Notes: generated from the sequence alone by a model not told the origin. Positions 32,817 through 41,423 are shown, counted from the first letter of the stretch. The stretch is 64,000 bases of DNA from Massilia phosphatilytica (GCF_002968015.1 NZ_PUIP01000015.1:143409-207408); one strand, 5' to 3'. Program-made: numbers and translations.

Positions 32817-35435
32817 ATGTCCACGATCGTCGTTTTCAGCCACCTGCGCTGGGATTTCGTGTTCCAGCGGCCGCAGCACCTGCTGTCGCGCCTGGCGCAG
32901 CATTATCCGATCCTGTTCGTCGAAGAACCGGTGTACGATGACGGCGCCCCGTTCATGGAACGATCGAGCCCCGCTCCGAACGTGACCGTGTGCCGCGCGC
33001 ACACCCCCATCCACGCCAACGGTTTCCACGACGAGCAGCTGCGCCTGCTCCAGCCCATGGTCGCGCAGCTGGCACCGCCAGGGGAAGAGGTCGTCGCGTG
33101 GTTCTACACGCCGATGGCGCTGCCGCTGCTGCAATTGCTGCGTCCCGCGCTTGTCGTGTATGACTGCATGGATGAACTGGCCTCGTTCCGGAATCCGCCC
33201 AAACAATTGCTGCAGCGTGAAAGTGCGCTGCTCTCCATCGCCGACCTCGTGTTCGCCGGCGGCCCCAGCCTGTACGAGGCCAAGCGCCACCGCCACCCGA
33301 ACGTGCACTGCTTTTCCAGCAGCGTCGACGTCGTGCACTTCCAGCAGGCGCTGGACCGCACGCGCACGCATCCGCAGCAGGACGCCATCCCGCATCCGCG
33401 CCTGGGCTTCTACGGCGTGCTGGACGAGCGCTTCGACCCGGACCTCGTCGGCCTGGTCGCCGATGCGCATCCCGATTGGCAGATCGTGCTGGCCGGACCG
33501 GTCGTCAAGATCGATCCGGAGCGTCTTCCACGCCGCCCCAACATCCACTACCTGGGCCAGCAGCCGTACTCGGCCTTGCCCGACCTGCTCGCCGGCTGGG
33601 ATGTGTGCCTGATGCCGTTTGCCATCAACGAGGCGACGAAATTCATCAGCCCCACCAAGGTGCTCGAATACATGGCGGCGCAACTGCCGATCGTCAGCAC
33701 GCCGATCGCCGATGTCGCCAATCCGTACGGCCACGTGGTCGCGATCGCGGCCACGCCCGACGAATTCATCGCCGCCTGCGAAGCGGCGCTCGCGCAGACG
33801 CCCGAACAGCGCCGCCACATGGTCGATGCGATGCAGGCCGTCGTCGCCGCCACGTCGTGGGACAACACGGCCGCGCGCATGCGCGAGCTGATCGACACCG
33901 CGCCGCCGCACACGGACCGGCGTGCGACACCCCGGAGCCTCGATGGCGCGGACGACCCGTCCGCAGCCTCTTTGCGTAGCGACGCCCGGCGCGGGTCGAA
34001 AGTGAACCCGCTGCGCGCACACGAGCCCCACGTGGGCGCGATCGTCATCGGCGGCGGGCCGACGGGCCTGTCGGCCGCGTACCACCTCGGCGCCGATGCG
34101 CTGCTGCTGGATCGCAACGAGTCCATCGGCGGCTGGTGCCGCTCCATCGAGGACAATGGCTTCACGTTCGATTACGCGGGCCACATCATGTTCTCGAACG
34201 ACCCGTACGTGCTCAAGATGTACGAGGTGCTGCTGGGCGATAACATCCATTGGCAGAACCGCGAAGCCTGGGTCTACAGCAAGGGCGTCTACACCCGCTA
34301 TCCGTTCCAGGGCGCGCTGTACGGCCTGCCGCCGAAGGTCATCACGGAATGCGTGATGGGCGCCATCGAAGCCCGCTACGAAAGCGCGGAGGGCAAGACG
34401 GCGGCCGCGCAAGCCGTCGACGACTGCTGCGCCGACGGCACGACGGACGTGTGCAATACCGATCGGGCCGTGAAGGGCGAAGTACGGAACTTCGAGCAAT
34501 TCATCTACAAGGTGTGGGGCAAGGGCATCGCGAAGCATTTCGCGATCCCATACAACCGCAAGATCTGGACGGTGCCGCTGTCCGAGATGGAGACGTCGTG
34601 GCTCGGCGGCCGCGTCCCGCTGCCGAACCTGGAAGAAATCATCCAGGGCGCGCTGGAACCGTCGCCGAAGCCGCTGGGCCCGAACGCCCGCTTCGGCTAC
34701 CCTTTGACGGGCGGCTTCCAGGCGTTGATGAATGGCTTCCTGCCGCACATCAAGGGCAAGATCGAGCTGAATGCCGACGTCGTGCAGGTGCTGCCGCGCG
34801 AACACATCGTCGCGCTTCGTGACGGCCGCCGCTTCCGCTACGACGACCTGATTTCCACGATGCCGCTGCCGGAGCTGATCAAGGCGATCGGCGACGAGGC
34901 ACCGGAAGAGGTGAGGGCGGCGGCGAAGGGCCTGCGCCATGTGTCGATCCGCTGCGTGAACATCGGCATCGACCGTGTCGCCACCGACAAGCACTGGATC
35001 TACTATCCGGAAGACACGATCTTCCACCGCATCTTTGTGCAGGGCAATGCGAGCCCCGGCTGCAATCCGCCGGGCGGCTTCGGTTTTACGTGCGAGATCT
35101 CGTATTCGCCCTATAAACCGTTGCCCGTCGACGGTGAGGCGCTGATCGCGCGTGCCATCGAGGATTGCCGCAAGGTCGGCATGATCCAGGATGGCGACAC
35201 GATCCTGGCCGCGAACCAGGTCGACATGCCCTACGCCTACGTGCTGTACGACCACGCACGCGCCCGTAACGTCGAGACGTGCAAGGCATGGCTGAAGCAG
35301 TTCGACATCACGCTCGTCGGTCGCTACAGCGAGTGGGAATACTACAATTCCGACCACGCCCTGCTGGCCGGCAAGCGCGGCGCCGACATCGTGCATGCCA
35401 AGCGCGCGCGGGCGCAGAAGGCGAGTTCGGAGTAG
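32817..35435 (+). CDS. Glycosyltransferase / UDP-galactopyranose mutase-like fusion protein
   Basis: An 872-residue two-enzyme fusion. Residues 1-380 are a GT-B glycosyltransferase (SHLRWDFVFQRPQHLLSRL; C-terminal KFISPTKVLEYMAAQLPIVS). A disordered linker of about 30 residues (HTDRRATPRSLDGADDPSAA) follows. Residues about 405-872 are an FAD enzyme (VIGGGPTGLSAAYHL) with blocks like fungal UDP-galactopyranose mutase: DYAGHIMFSN, IPYNRKIWTVPLSEMETSWL, FGYPLTGGFQALMNG and GRYSEWEYYNSDHALLAG. It could make UDP-Galf and transfer it. ATG 32817 has AAAAGGAG upstream. It lies 211 bp after the GH2 gene. Confidence 0.85.
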   Translation: MSTIVVFSHLRWDFVFQRPQHLLSRLAQHYPILFVEEPVYDDGAPFMERSSPAPNVTVCRAHTPIHANGFHDEQLRLLQPMVAQLAPPGEEVVAWFYTPMALPLLQLLRPALVVYDCMDELASFRNPPKQLLQRESALLSIADLVFAGGPSLYEAKRHRHPNVHCFSSSVDVVHFQQALDRTRTHPQQDAIPHPRLGFYGVLDERFDPDLVGLVADAHPDWQIVLAGPVVKIDPERLPRRPNIHYLGQQPYSALPDLLAGWDVCLMPFAINEATKFISPTKVLEYMAAQLPIVSTPIADVANPYGHVVAIAATPDEFIAACEAALAQTPEQRRHMVDAMQAVVAATSWDNTAARMRELIDTAPPHTDRRATPRSLDGADDPSAASLRSDARRGSKVNPLRAHEPHVGAIVIGGGPTGLSAAYHLGADALLLDRNESIGGWCRSIEDNGFTFDYAGHIMFSNDPYVLKMYEVLLGDNIHWQNREAWVYSKGVYTRYPFQGALYGLPPKVITECVMGAIEARYESAEGKTAAAQAVDDCCADGTTDVCNTDRAVKGEVRNFEQFIYKVWGKGIAKHFAIPYNRKIWTVPLSEMETSWLGGRVPLPNLEEIIQGALEPSPKPLGPNARFGYPLTGGFQALMNGFLPHIKGKIELNADVVQVLPREHIVALRDGRRFRYDDLISTMPLPELIKAIGDEAPEEVRAAAKGLRHVSIRCVNIGIDRVATDKHWIYYPEDTIFHRIFVQGNASPGCNPPGGFGFTCEISYSPYKPLPVDGEALIARAIEDCRKVGMIQDGDTILAANQVDMPYAYVLYDHARARNVETCKAWLKQFDITLVGRYSEWEYYNSDHALLAGKRGADIVHAKRARAQKASSE

Positions 35436-35442
35436 GCGCGCG

Positions 35443-35474
35443 CACCGGGCGCGCCGTCGTCGCCGTGCCCGGTG
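35443..35474. terminator. Bidirectional stem-loop between convergent genes
   Basis: CACCGGGC at 35443-35450 pairs exactly with GCCCGGTG at 35467-35474. It lies between the fusion-protein stop and the end of the convergent lipoprotein gene. There is no clear U-tract. Confidence 0.4.
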
Positions 35475-35481
35475 TCGCTTG

Positions 35482-36123
35482 TCAGTGCTGGATGACGCCG
35501 CCGCTCAGGCTGACGCGATCGCCGGTGCGGAAATCTGGCGTCGTCTGCTGGGTCACGACCTGCGTGCTGCCGTCGTCCATGCGCAGGGTGACGCGGTAGA
35601 CGCGATCGGGGGAAGAACCGGTCGTGCCGCCCGAGCTGCTGCCCATGGCGGCGCTGGCGCTGCTTTCGCCTTCGGTGGTGGCGCTGCTCGACCGCGGCAT
35701 GACTTCGATGGCGGCGACGGTGGCGTTCGGGCTCGTGCTGGCCGCGGAGGTGCTGCCCCTGGACATGCCGCTGCCCGTGGCGGCACCCTGGTCCTGCATC
35801 ATGCCGGTCGTGCCGCCACCGCTTTGCGCGCCCGAAGTGTCGTAGCCGCTCGAGCTGCCCGCCGCGCCGGCGCTGCCGGACGAGCCCGAGGAACCGCTGC
35901 CGCCACCCCAGCTGCCCGCTCCCTGCGATCCGGTGCCGCCGCCGGTGCCCGACATGCCGCCGCTGGTCGACGTGCCTGTTGCCGTGCCGCTGCTGCCCGT
36001 TTCGCCGGCGGTGCCACTGGTGCCGCTGCTGCCCATGCCGCCGCGCCAGGAACTGCACGCGGACAGCCCGACTGCAAGCGCCAGCAAGCCCGCCAGGAAG
36101 ACGCTCTGGTGTTTTCGCTTCAT
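35482..36123 (-). CDS. Gly/Ser/Thr-rich lipoprotein of unknown function
   Basis: A 213-residue lipoprotein with signal peptide and lipobox (VGLSAC). Residues about 25-165 are low-complexity Gly/Ser/Thr with short repeats such as GTSGTAG and GSSGSSGSAG; the last 45 residues form a compact domain (RVYRVTLRMDDGSTQVV, then TPDFRTGDRVSLSGGV) resembling the C terminus of SlyB/YcfJ-like envelope lipoproteins. The start at 36123 (MKRKHQSVF) has AAGGAG upstream. The exposed linker may reach peptidoglycan or the surface; function unknown. Confidence 0.82.
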   Translation of the reverse strand: MKRKHQSVFLAGLLALAVGLSACSSWRGGMGSSGTSGTAGETGSSGTATGTSTSGGMSGTGGGTGSQGAGSWGGGSGSSGSSGSAGAAGSSSGYDTSGAQSGGGTTGMMQDQGAATGSGMSRGSTSAASTSPNATVAAIEVMPRSSSATTEGESSASAAMGSSSGGTTGSSPDRVYRVTLRMDDGSTQVVTQQTTPDFRTGDRVSLSGGVIQH

Positions 36124-36279
36124 GATCAACTCCTTCTGATGGGATAGTGTCAGGTTAGATGAGTGACGATGCCGCGTGCCACTTTGGTAAGAGGCGCGTT
36201 CGGTATCTGCGTTCAAACTGCCTGCCGTTGAGCATGAGCCACGTCAAAGTCGTGGTGAATAGCGGATTGACGCGCCGAT

Positions 36280-36675
36280 TCAACGTGCAACGGCGGCGCG
36301 CGCTGCCAGCAGCGCCATCACGCTGTTCGCGACGATGGCGGCGCTGACGTCGACGGCCCAGTCGTGCACGCTGGCGCCGCGGTAGGGAAAGAAACTTTGT
36401 ACGAACTCGTCACCCGCGCCCATCACGGCGATCGCCAGCACGGCCTTGCACGCGCGCGCCAGCGGCGTGCCGCGGCTGCCGCTGAACCACAGCGCGGCCA
36501 GCACGGCATAGGCGATCGAATGGAGAACGGCGCCCGGTGCGTACGCGCCGATATCGGCGCGGGCGCCCGGGAAATTACCGACCGTAATGATGGTCAAGTA
36601 CATCAGGATGGCCCCCGCAAGGCACAGCAGGCGCATGCGCGGATTCTGCAGGAGCGTGAATAAAGGCGTCGTCAT
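36280..36675 (-). CDS. VanZ-like family membrane protein
   Basis: A 131-residue protein with about four transmembrane helices. The VanZ-type sequence ends with DEFVQSFFPYRGASVHDWAVD, matching the family's Asp-Glu...Gln...Arg...Asp pattern. VanZ homologues affect glycopeptide sensitivity in some bacteria, but most are uncharacterised. Start 36675 (MTTPLFTLLQ) lacks a clear Shine-Dalgarno; GTG 36702 is an alternative. Confidence 0.75.
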   Translation of the reverse strand: MTTPLFTLLQNPRMRLLCLAGAILMYLTIITVGNFPGARADIGAYAPGAVLHSIAYAVLAALWFSGSRGTPLARACKAVLAIAVMGAGDEFVQSFFPYRGASVHDWAVDVSAAIVANSVMALLAARAAVAR

Positions 36676-36780
36676 GGCAAGGAGGCTTGGAAAAGCGCTC
36701 ACCTTACCATGGTCGTTGTGCACGTGCACATGACACACATGCGGAACCACGTCCCGCCAGCCAGGTCGGAACGTCCGGCG

Positions 36781-37104
36781 TCAGATCGTGAGGGCTGGCG
36801 CGCCGTCCGGGTAGTGGGCGTCGAAACAGCTGGCGCAATCGGCGCAGAACAGGTGGGCCATGCGCACCGTGGACTGGCGCAGGACCAGCTTCAGGTGGCC
36901 GCTCTGGCATTTGGGACAAATCTCTCGGACACTGCCGAAAGTCTGTACGTGAAGAGGTTGCCCTTCATCGTCGATATGGTCGATGACCATGCGCGGATTG
37001 AGCTCGCTGAGAACCAGACAGTCTTCCGGTTCCGCGTGGCGGCGGCGCGATGGTTCGGCGTGGTGCTGGGGTGGCGACATCGTCTCAGGTACGGGTAAAG
37101 TCAT
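36781..37104 (-). CDS. Small protein with two Cys-x-x-Cys zinc-binding motifs
   Basis: A 107-residue protein I do not recognise. The C-terminal half has CPKC and CADC with a further Cys (CFD), a likely zinc ribbon; the N-terminal half is polar and His/Arg-rich (PPQHHAEPSRRRHAEPED). The start at 37104 has AAGGAG at normal spacing. It lies downstream of a candidate attenuator or small RNA on the same strand. Possible roles are nucleic-acid or protein binding, but nothing proves it. Confidence 0.65.
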   Translation of the reverse strand: MTLPVPETMSPPQHHAEPSRRRHAEPEDCLVLSELNPRMVIDHIDDEGQPLHVQTFGSVREICPKCQSGHLKLVLRQSTVRMAHLFCADCASCFDAHYPDGAPALTI

Positions 37105-37254
37105 TGGACCGGCTCCTTGTTGTGTCTTGTCCCCACGCGACAGGAAATTCGCGAGGCGCAAGATTCATCATAGCGGAATCCTGAAATGGTTCAAGCACGA
37201 CAACAAAAAGAATTGGTGCAGTGCGTGGCGGACACAACAACATCGATACGGAAC

Positions 37255-37382
37255 AAAAAAAATGCCCGCCAACGGAGGACGGGCACAACCCAAGATCGGG
37301 CCAAGAGACGCGGGATTCGGTGCGGTGTGCCGCGGGCGGCACACCTTCTGCGATCACGCATATCGGTTGCATGTATGCAGAT
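37255..37382 (-). ncRNA. Candidate small RNA or 5' attenuator with two hairpins and intrinsic terminator
   Basis: Read on the minus strand: a -10-like TATACT (37394-37389), then about 125 nt with a perfect nine-bp hairpin (arms 37337-37345 and 37324-37332, four-base loop), then a TGCCCG/CGGGCA hairpin (37285-37263) followed by eight U. No coding frame here looks real. The -35 element is weak. The RNA could be a free small RNA, or a leader whose terminator controls the zinc-motif gene at 37104. Confidence 0.45.
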
Positions 37383-37490
37383 GAACCTAGTATAGGGAGC
37401 GAATGTGAACGCACCATGACACATCTCAAGTGTGAGCCCCTTTGCGCCCGAACGTTTTCGGATGGGATTGGTCACGTGTCTGACAGCGAT

Positions 37491-37519
37491 AAAAAAAAAA
37501 GCCCGCTGGTTGCGGGCTT
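37491..37519 (-). terminator. Intrinsic terminator of the downstream SDR gene
   Basis: AAGCCCGC and GCGGGCTT (37499-37506 and 37512-37519) form an eight-bp stem with a TGGTT loop. On the minus strand it is followed by a run of about ten U (37491-37500). It lies 125 bases beyond the SDR stop codon at 37644. Confidence 0.8.
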
Positions 37520-37643
37520 CAAACTATTTTCTTGGAGGAGAATAGTGGAGACAGGTGCCATTATGTTGCGGCGCGATATGCGTGTCCAATGATGAAATCG
37601 GATACCAGTCATTCCGCGGAGTGATAATGGTCGGGCTCGCTAT

Positions 37644-38420
37644 TTATTCCTTGACCGGCACCGTGTAATTCAGCGCCATGCGGCCGCCGTCCGCATACAG
37701 CGTCTGGCCCGTCATGTACGACGCGTCGTCGCTGGCGAGGAACGCGGCGATGGCGGCGATTTCTTCCGGTTCGCCGCAGCGGCCCAGCGGCGTGCGCGAC
37801 AGGATCGTGTGACGTGCTTCCGGGCTCCCCAGCACGGCCTGCTTCGCCAGTTCCGTCAGGATCGTGCCCGGGCCGATCGCATTGACCCGGATGCCATGCT
37901 GGGCCAGGCTGATCGCCGTCACGCGCGTAAGCTGGTTGACCCCGCCCTTGGACACGACGTACGGGATCTGGTTGGGAATCGTCAGTTCCGCGTTCACGCT
38001 CGACATGTTGATGATGCAGCCGCGCTGTTGCGTATCCTTGCGCTTGACCATCACGCGCGCGACGGCCTGGCTGCACAGGAACATCGACTTCAGGTTGATG
38101 CGCAGCACGCGGTCGAAATCCTCCTCGGCCAGGTCGAGGAAATCGGCGGCATGTGTCACGCCGGCGTTGTTGACGAGGATGTCGACATGGCCGAACGCGG
38201 CGAGCGTGGCAGCGACCATCGCGTCGACCTCGGCCTTGATGCTCACGTCCGCCTGGAAGAAACGTGCAGCGTCGCCCAGCGCCTCGGCCGCGGCCGCGCC
38301 TTCGGGGCGCACGTCGACGAGCATCACGCGCGCGCCCTCGCGCACGAGGCGCTCGGCGCACGCCAGGCCGATGCCCTGGCTGGCTCCGGTGACGATGGCG
38401 GTTTTCCGGGTGAGTTTCAT
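37644..38420 (-). CDS. SDR family NAD(P)-dependent oxidoreductase
   Basis: A 258-residue classical SDR: cofactor motif TGASQGIG, structural NNAG, catalytic Ser in MSSVNAEL and YVVSK. The C-terminal GQTLYADGGR is the glucose-1-dehydrogenase/3-oxoacyl-ACP-reductase style. Substrate cannot be fixed. Start 38420 (MKLTRKTAIVTG) has GAGG upstream; residues readable before it are unrelated. A strong terminator follows the gene. Confidence 0.9.
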   Translation of the reverse strand: MKLTRKTAIVTGASQGIGLACAERLVREGARVMLVDVRPEGAAAAEALGDAARFFQADVSIKAEVDAMVAATLAAFGHVDILVNNAGVTHAADFLDLAEEDFDRVLRINLKSMFLCSQAVARVMVKRKDTQQRGCIINMSSVNAELTIPNQIPYVVSKGGVNQLTRVTAISLAQHGIRVNAIGPGTILTELAKQAVLGSPEARHTILSRTPLGRCGEPEEIAAIAAFLASDDASYMTGQTLYADGGRMALNYTVPVKE

Positions 38421-38467
38421 GGTGTCCTCGCTGCTGCAGTGAAAAGCCGCCATTGTAGCGGGCCCCG

Positions 38468-39274
38468 TCAATCGTCCCAGTCTCCCGAGGCGCCGCCGCC
38501 GTCGAAGGTGCCGCCGCCGCCGGCGGCGTCGCTGCTGTCGGCGCTTCCGCTGTCGTTGCTGTCGAAGGCGAAGGCATGAGTGCTGTCGATGGACGCCGTG
38601 TCGTGCCGGACGCGGCGGCGCCGCCGTGCCTTCCGGCCGGATCGCCTCCCGGCACGGATCACGATGCCCCCCCCGACGATGAAGCCGAGCCCGACGAAGG
38701 CGAAGACGGCCAGCACGGCGTAACCGGCGGCCTGCGACCTGGTGTACCGTCGTGGCGCCATGTACGACTCCTGGTCGAGCAGCACCTCGATGGCGCCGAC
38801 GCCCGCGTGGAGGCCGCCGTACCAGTCGTGCCGGCGGAAACAGGACGCAATCGTGTCTTCCAGGATGCGCTTCGATTGCGCGTCCGTGAGCACGCCCTGC
38901 ACGCCGCGCCCGGCTTCGATGCGCAATCGACGCAGCGCCTTCGGATTGTCCTTCGCGACGATCAGCAGCACGCCGTCATCGATGCCGACGCGCCCGAGCT
39001 TCCACGCGTCGGCCACGCGGATGCCGTACTGTTCGATGGCTTCCGGTTCGGTGGACGCCACGATCAGCACGGCGATCTGGCTGCCCGTCTTCATCTCGTA
39101 AGAGGCCAGCGCGCTTTCCAGTTGCTGGCGCTGGTCCGGCGTCAGCATGCCGACCTCGTCGGTGACGCGCGTCCGCAGCGGCGGGACGGGTTTGAACTGC
39201 GCTTGCGCGCGGGCGTGACAGGCCAGCAGGAGCAGGAGCATCCAGGTCCACAGCAACCGCGGCAGAGGATTCAT
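38468..39274 (-). CDS. TPM-domain (YgcG-type) membrane protein, copy 1
   Basis: A 268-residue protein: signal peptide, TPM domain (residues about 30-160, VGMLTPDQRQQLESALASYE and GIDDGVLLIVAKDNPK), one transmembrane helix (AVLAVFAFVGLGFIVGGGIV) and a Gly/Ser/Asp-rich tail ending GGGASGDWDD. It is a close paralogue of the protein at 39827-40681; the N-terminal 165 residues are nearly identical while the tail has diverged. Last gene of a LemA-TPM cluster; such proteins are membrane stress or quality-control factors of uncertain mechanism. Confidence 0.87.
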   Translation of the reverse strand: MNPLPRLLWTWMLLLLLACHARAQAQFKPVPPLRTRVTDEVGMLTPDQRQQLESALASYEMKTGSQIAVLIVASTEPEAIEQYGIRVADAWKLGRVGIDDGVLLIVAKDNPKALRRLRIEAGRGVQGVLTDAQSKRILEDTIASCFRRHDWYGGLHAGVGAIEVLLDQESYMAPRRYTRSQAAGYAVLAVFAFVGLGFIVGGGIVIRAGRRSGRKARRRRRVRHDTASIDSTHAFAFDSNDSGSADSSDAAGGGGTFDGGGASGDWDD

Positions 39275-39317
39275 CGCATGGCCTCATTCAACGACGTTGA
39301 CGGGCCGCGACTCGAAC

Positions 39318-39827
39318 TTAAAGCATCACGGGCCGGTCCGGCAATTCATTCGGCCGCGCGCCGCCGGACGGGAAATGCTGGCGCAGCAGCTGGTTCACCT
39401 GGGCGATCGCGGCCAGCGTCGCCGCGTGGAATTCGCCGCGGGCAAAGCCGCGCGTCATCGTGTCGCACACGCCTTGCCACGTGGCCGCGTCGATCTTGCG
39501 GTCGATGCCTCGGTCGGCAATGATATCGACCTTGCGGTCCGCGAGATTTACGTAAATCAACACTCCGCAGTTGTCCTCGGTGTCCCAGATGCCGTAGTCG
39601 GCGAACAGGGCGATGGCGCGCTGGCGGTGCGTCACGCCGGCCCAGGCCAGCGACAGCGGCAAGCCCTTTTCGACAATCAGCCGCACTTCGCCGCGGTGCG
39701 TCTGTTCGCCGACCGTGATGGCTTCCGTGATGGCAGTGAGAGCTTCCGGCGGGAACGCGCGCTCGGCCTCGTTGCGCGTGCTGAACAGGTGGCGCAGGGC
39801 GCGCCGCAGGCGGTTCGGTTCTTCCAT
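39318..39827 (-). CDS. TPM-domain protein, cytoplasmic variant
   Basis: A 169-residue TPM protein without signal peptide or transmembrane helix. Family features include RQRAIALFADYGIWDTEDNCG and LIYVNLADRKVDIIADRGID. The start ATG shares a base with the stop codon of the longer TPM gene (TGATG), so the pair is translationally coupled. It is often found beside LemA and YgcG-type proteins. Confidence 0.87.
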   Translation of the reverse strand: MEEPNRLRRALRHLFSTRNEAERAFPPEALTAITEAITVGEQTHRGEVRLIVEKGLPLSLAWAGVTHRQRAIALFADYGIWDTEDNCGVLIYVNLADRKVDIIADRGIDRKIDAATWQGVCDTMTRGFARGEFHAATLAAIAQVNQLLRQHFPSGGARPNELPDRPVML

Positions 39828-40681
39828 CACCAGTCTCCCGAGGCGCCGCCGCCGTCGAAGCTGCCGCCGCCACCGCCGGAAAAGCCGCCGCCGCCGTCCG
39901 AAAACCCGCCGGAAAATCCGCCGCCGCCGCGCCAGCGGTCGTCGTGTTGGTGGGCAGCGTTGCTCAGGATACTGCCGAGAATGAAGCCGGTTGTCCCGCT
40001 GCCCCAGTCGGCGCCGTATCGTCCCGGTTGCGCCAGCCGTGTGCGGCGCGAACGGAAGACCGCGCGGAGGATGATGAGACCGACGAAGATCGGGAAGAGG
40101 CGGACGATGAGGTTCGGGCCGTCGTCGTCCTGCTGCGCCGGCGTCTGTGCCTGCGCTTGCGGCGCAGGGAATTTTTCCTGGTTCAGCAACGTCGCGATGG
40201 CGCCCACGCCCGCGACGAGGCCGCCATACCAGTCCTGCTGGCGGAAATGCGGGGCGATCGTGTCTTCCAGGATGCGCTTCGACTGCGCATCCGTGAGCAC
40301 GCCCTGCACGCCGCGCCCGGCCTCGATGCGCAGGCGGCGCAGCGCCTTCGGATTGTCTTTCGCGACCACCAGCAGCACGCCGTCGTCCACGCCCTTGCGT
40401 CCGAGTTTCCACGCGTCGGCCACGCGGATGCTGTACTGCTCGATGGCTTCCGGTTCCGTCGACGATACGAGCAGCACGCCGATCTGGCTGCCCGTCTTCG
40501 CTTCGTAGTCGGCCAGCACGCTTTCCAGTTTCTGGCGCTGGTCCGGCGTGAGCATGCCGATCTCGTCGGTGACGCGCGCGCGCAGCGGCGGCACCGGTTT
40601 GAATTGACCCTGCGCATACGCGTTACACGCCAGCAGCAAGGTCAGCATCCAGGCCCACAGCAACCGCGGCAGGGCGTTCAT
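39827..40681 (-). CDS. TPM-domain (YgcG-type) membrane protein, copy 2
   Basis: A 284-residue protein with signal peptide, TPM domain (about 30-160), an Ala/Gln-rich linker, a transmembrane helix (IVRLFPIFVGLIILRAVF) and a Gly-rich tail (GGGFSGGFSDGGGGFSGGGG) ending SGDW. The tail is typical of YgcG proteins located beside lemA. It follows lemA by nine bases. The TPM part is almost the same as copy 1, pointing to a tandem duplication around the small TPM gene. Confidence 0.9.
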   Translation of the reverse strand: MNALPRLLWAWMLTLLLACNAYAQGQFKPVPPLRARVTDEIGMLTPDQRQKLESVLADYEAKTGSQIGVLLVSSTEPEAIEQYSIRVADAWKLGRKGVDDGVLLVVAKDNPKALRRLRIEAGRGVQGVLTDAQSKRILEDTIAPHFRQQDWYGGLVAGVGAIATLLNQEKFPAPQAQAQTPAQQDDDGPNLIVRLFPIFVGLIILRAVFRSRRTRLAQPGRYGADWGSGTTGFILGSILSNAAHQHDDRWRGGGGFSGGFSDGGGGFSGGGGGSFDGGGASGDW

Positions 40682-40690
40682 GGCATGGCC

Positions 40691-41302
40691 TTATTTGCCG
40701 AAGTTGACGGTCGGTGCCGTCGAGATCGACTTCTCGTTCTCGACCGTGAACGACGGCTTGGCCTGGTAGCCGAACATCATCGCGGTCAGGTTGGTCGGGA
40801 AGCTGCGTACCGTCACATTGTAGTCCTGCACGGCCGCGATATAGCGCTGGCGGGCCACCGTGATGCGGTTCTCCGTGCCTTCCAGCTGCGACTGCAGGTC
40901 GCGGAAGCTGGCGTCGGCCTTCAGTTGCGGATAGTTTTCCGACACGGCCATCAGGCGCGACAGCGCGCTCGACAGTTCACCCTGCACCTGCTGGAACTTC
41001 TGGAAGGCTTCCGGATTGTTCAGGACTTCCGGCGTGATCTGGAAGCTGGTCGCGGCCGCGCGTGCGCGTGTGACGGCTTCCAGCGTCTCCCTTTCGTGCG
41101 TCGCATAGCCCTTGACCGTGTTCACCAGGTTGGGAATCAGGTCGGCGCGGCGCTGGTATTGGTTGACGACCTCGGCCCAGGCGGCCTTGGTGGCCTCGTC
41201 CTTGGCCTGGAACTGGTTGTAGCCGCAGCCCGACAGCAGGGTGGCGGCCAGTACGGCGGCCAGCAGCAGGCCGGCCCAGCGCGTGAACAAGGAAGGTTTC
41301 AT
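40691..41302 (-). CDS. LemA family lipoprotein
   Basis: A 203-residue protein with a lipobox (LLSGC) and an antiparallel helical bundle. Family blocks: AAWAEVVNQYQRRADLIPNLV, YATHERETLEAVTRAR and RQRYIAAVQDYNVTVRSFP. The start at 41302 (MKPSLFTRW) gives a standard lipoprotein signal. It leads the LemA-TPM operon and is divergent from pyrF. The role is envelope-associated but not well defined. Confidence 0.93.
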   Translation of the reverse strand: MKPSLFTRWAGLLLAAVLAATLLSGCGYNQFQAKDEATKAAWAEVVNQYQRRADLIPNLVNTVKGYATHERETLEAVTRARAAATSFQITPEVLNNPEAFQKFQQVQGELSSALSRLMAVSENYPQLKADASFRDLQSQLEGTENRITVARQRYIAAVQDYNVTVRSFPTNLTAMMFGYQAKPSFTVENEKSISTAPTVNFGK

Positions 41303-41423
41303 CTGGCGATCCGTAACTAGTTGTCGAATGGCCAAAATATAACCGAAATGCGATCGTATTGGCGAGACGAACGGAGCGGCGAGCTACAATAGAGGGTTTG
41401 TAATCAGATCAGAGAGGCCGCCC

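Noticed and set aside
37191..37475. Minus-strand 94-codon frame in the candidate small-RNA region
   Set aside because: It crosses a U8 terminator and two hairpins, has no ribosome site and Arg/Cys-rich random-looking composition.
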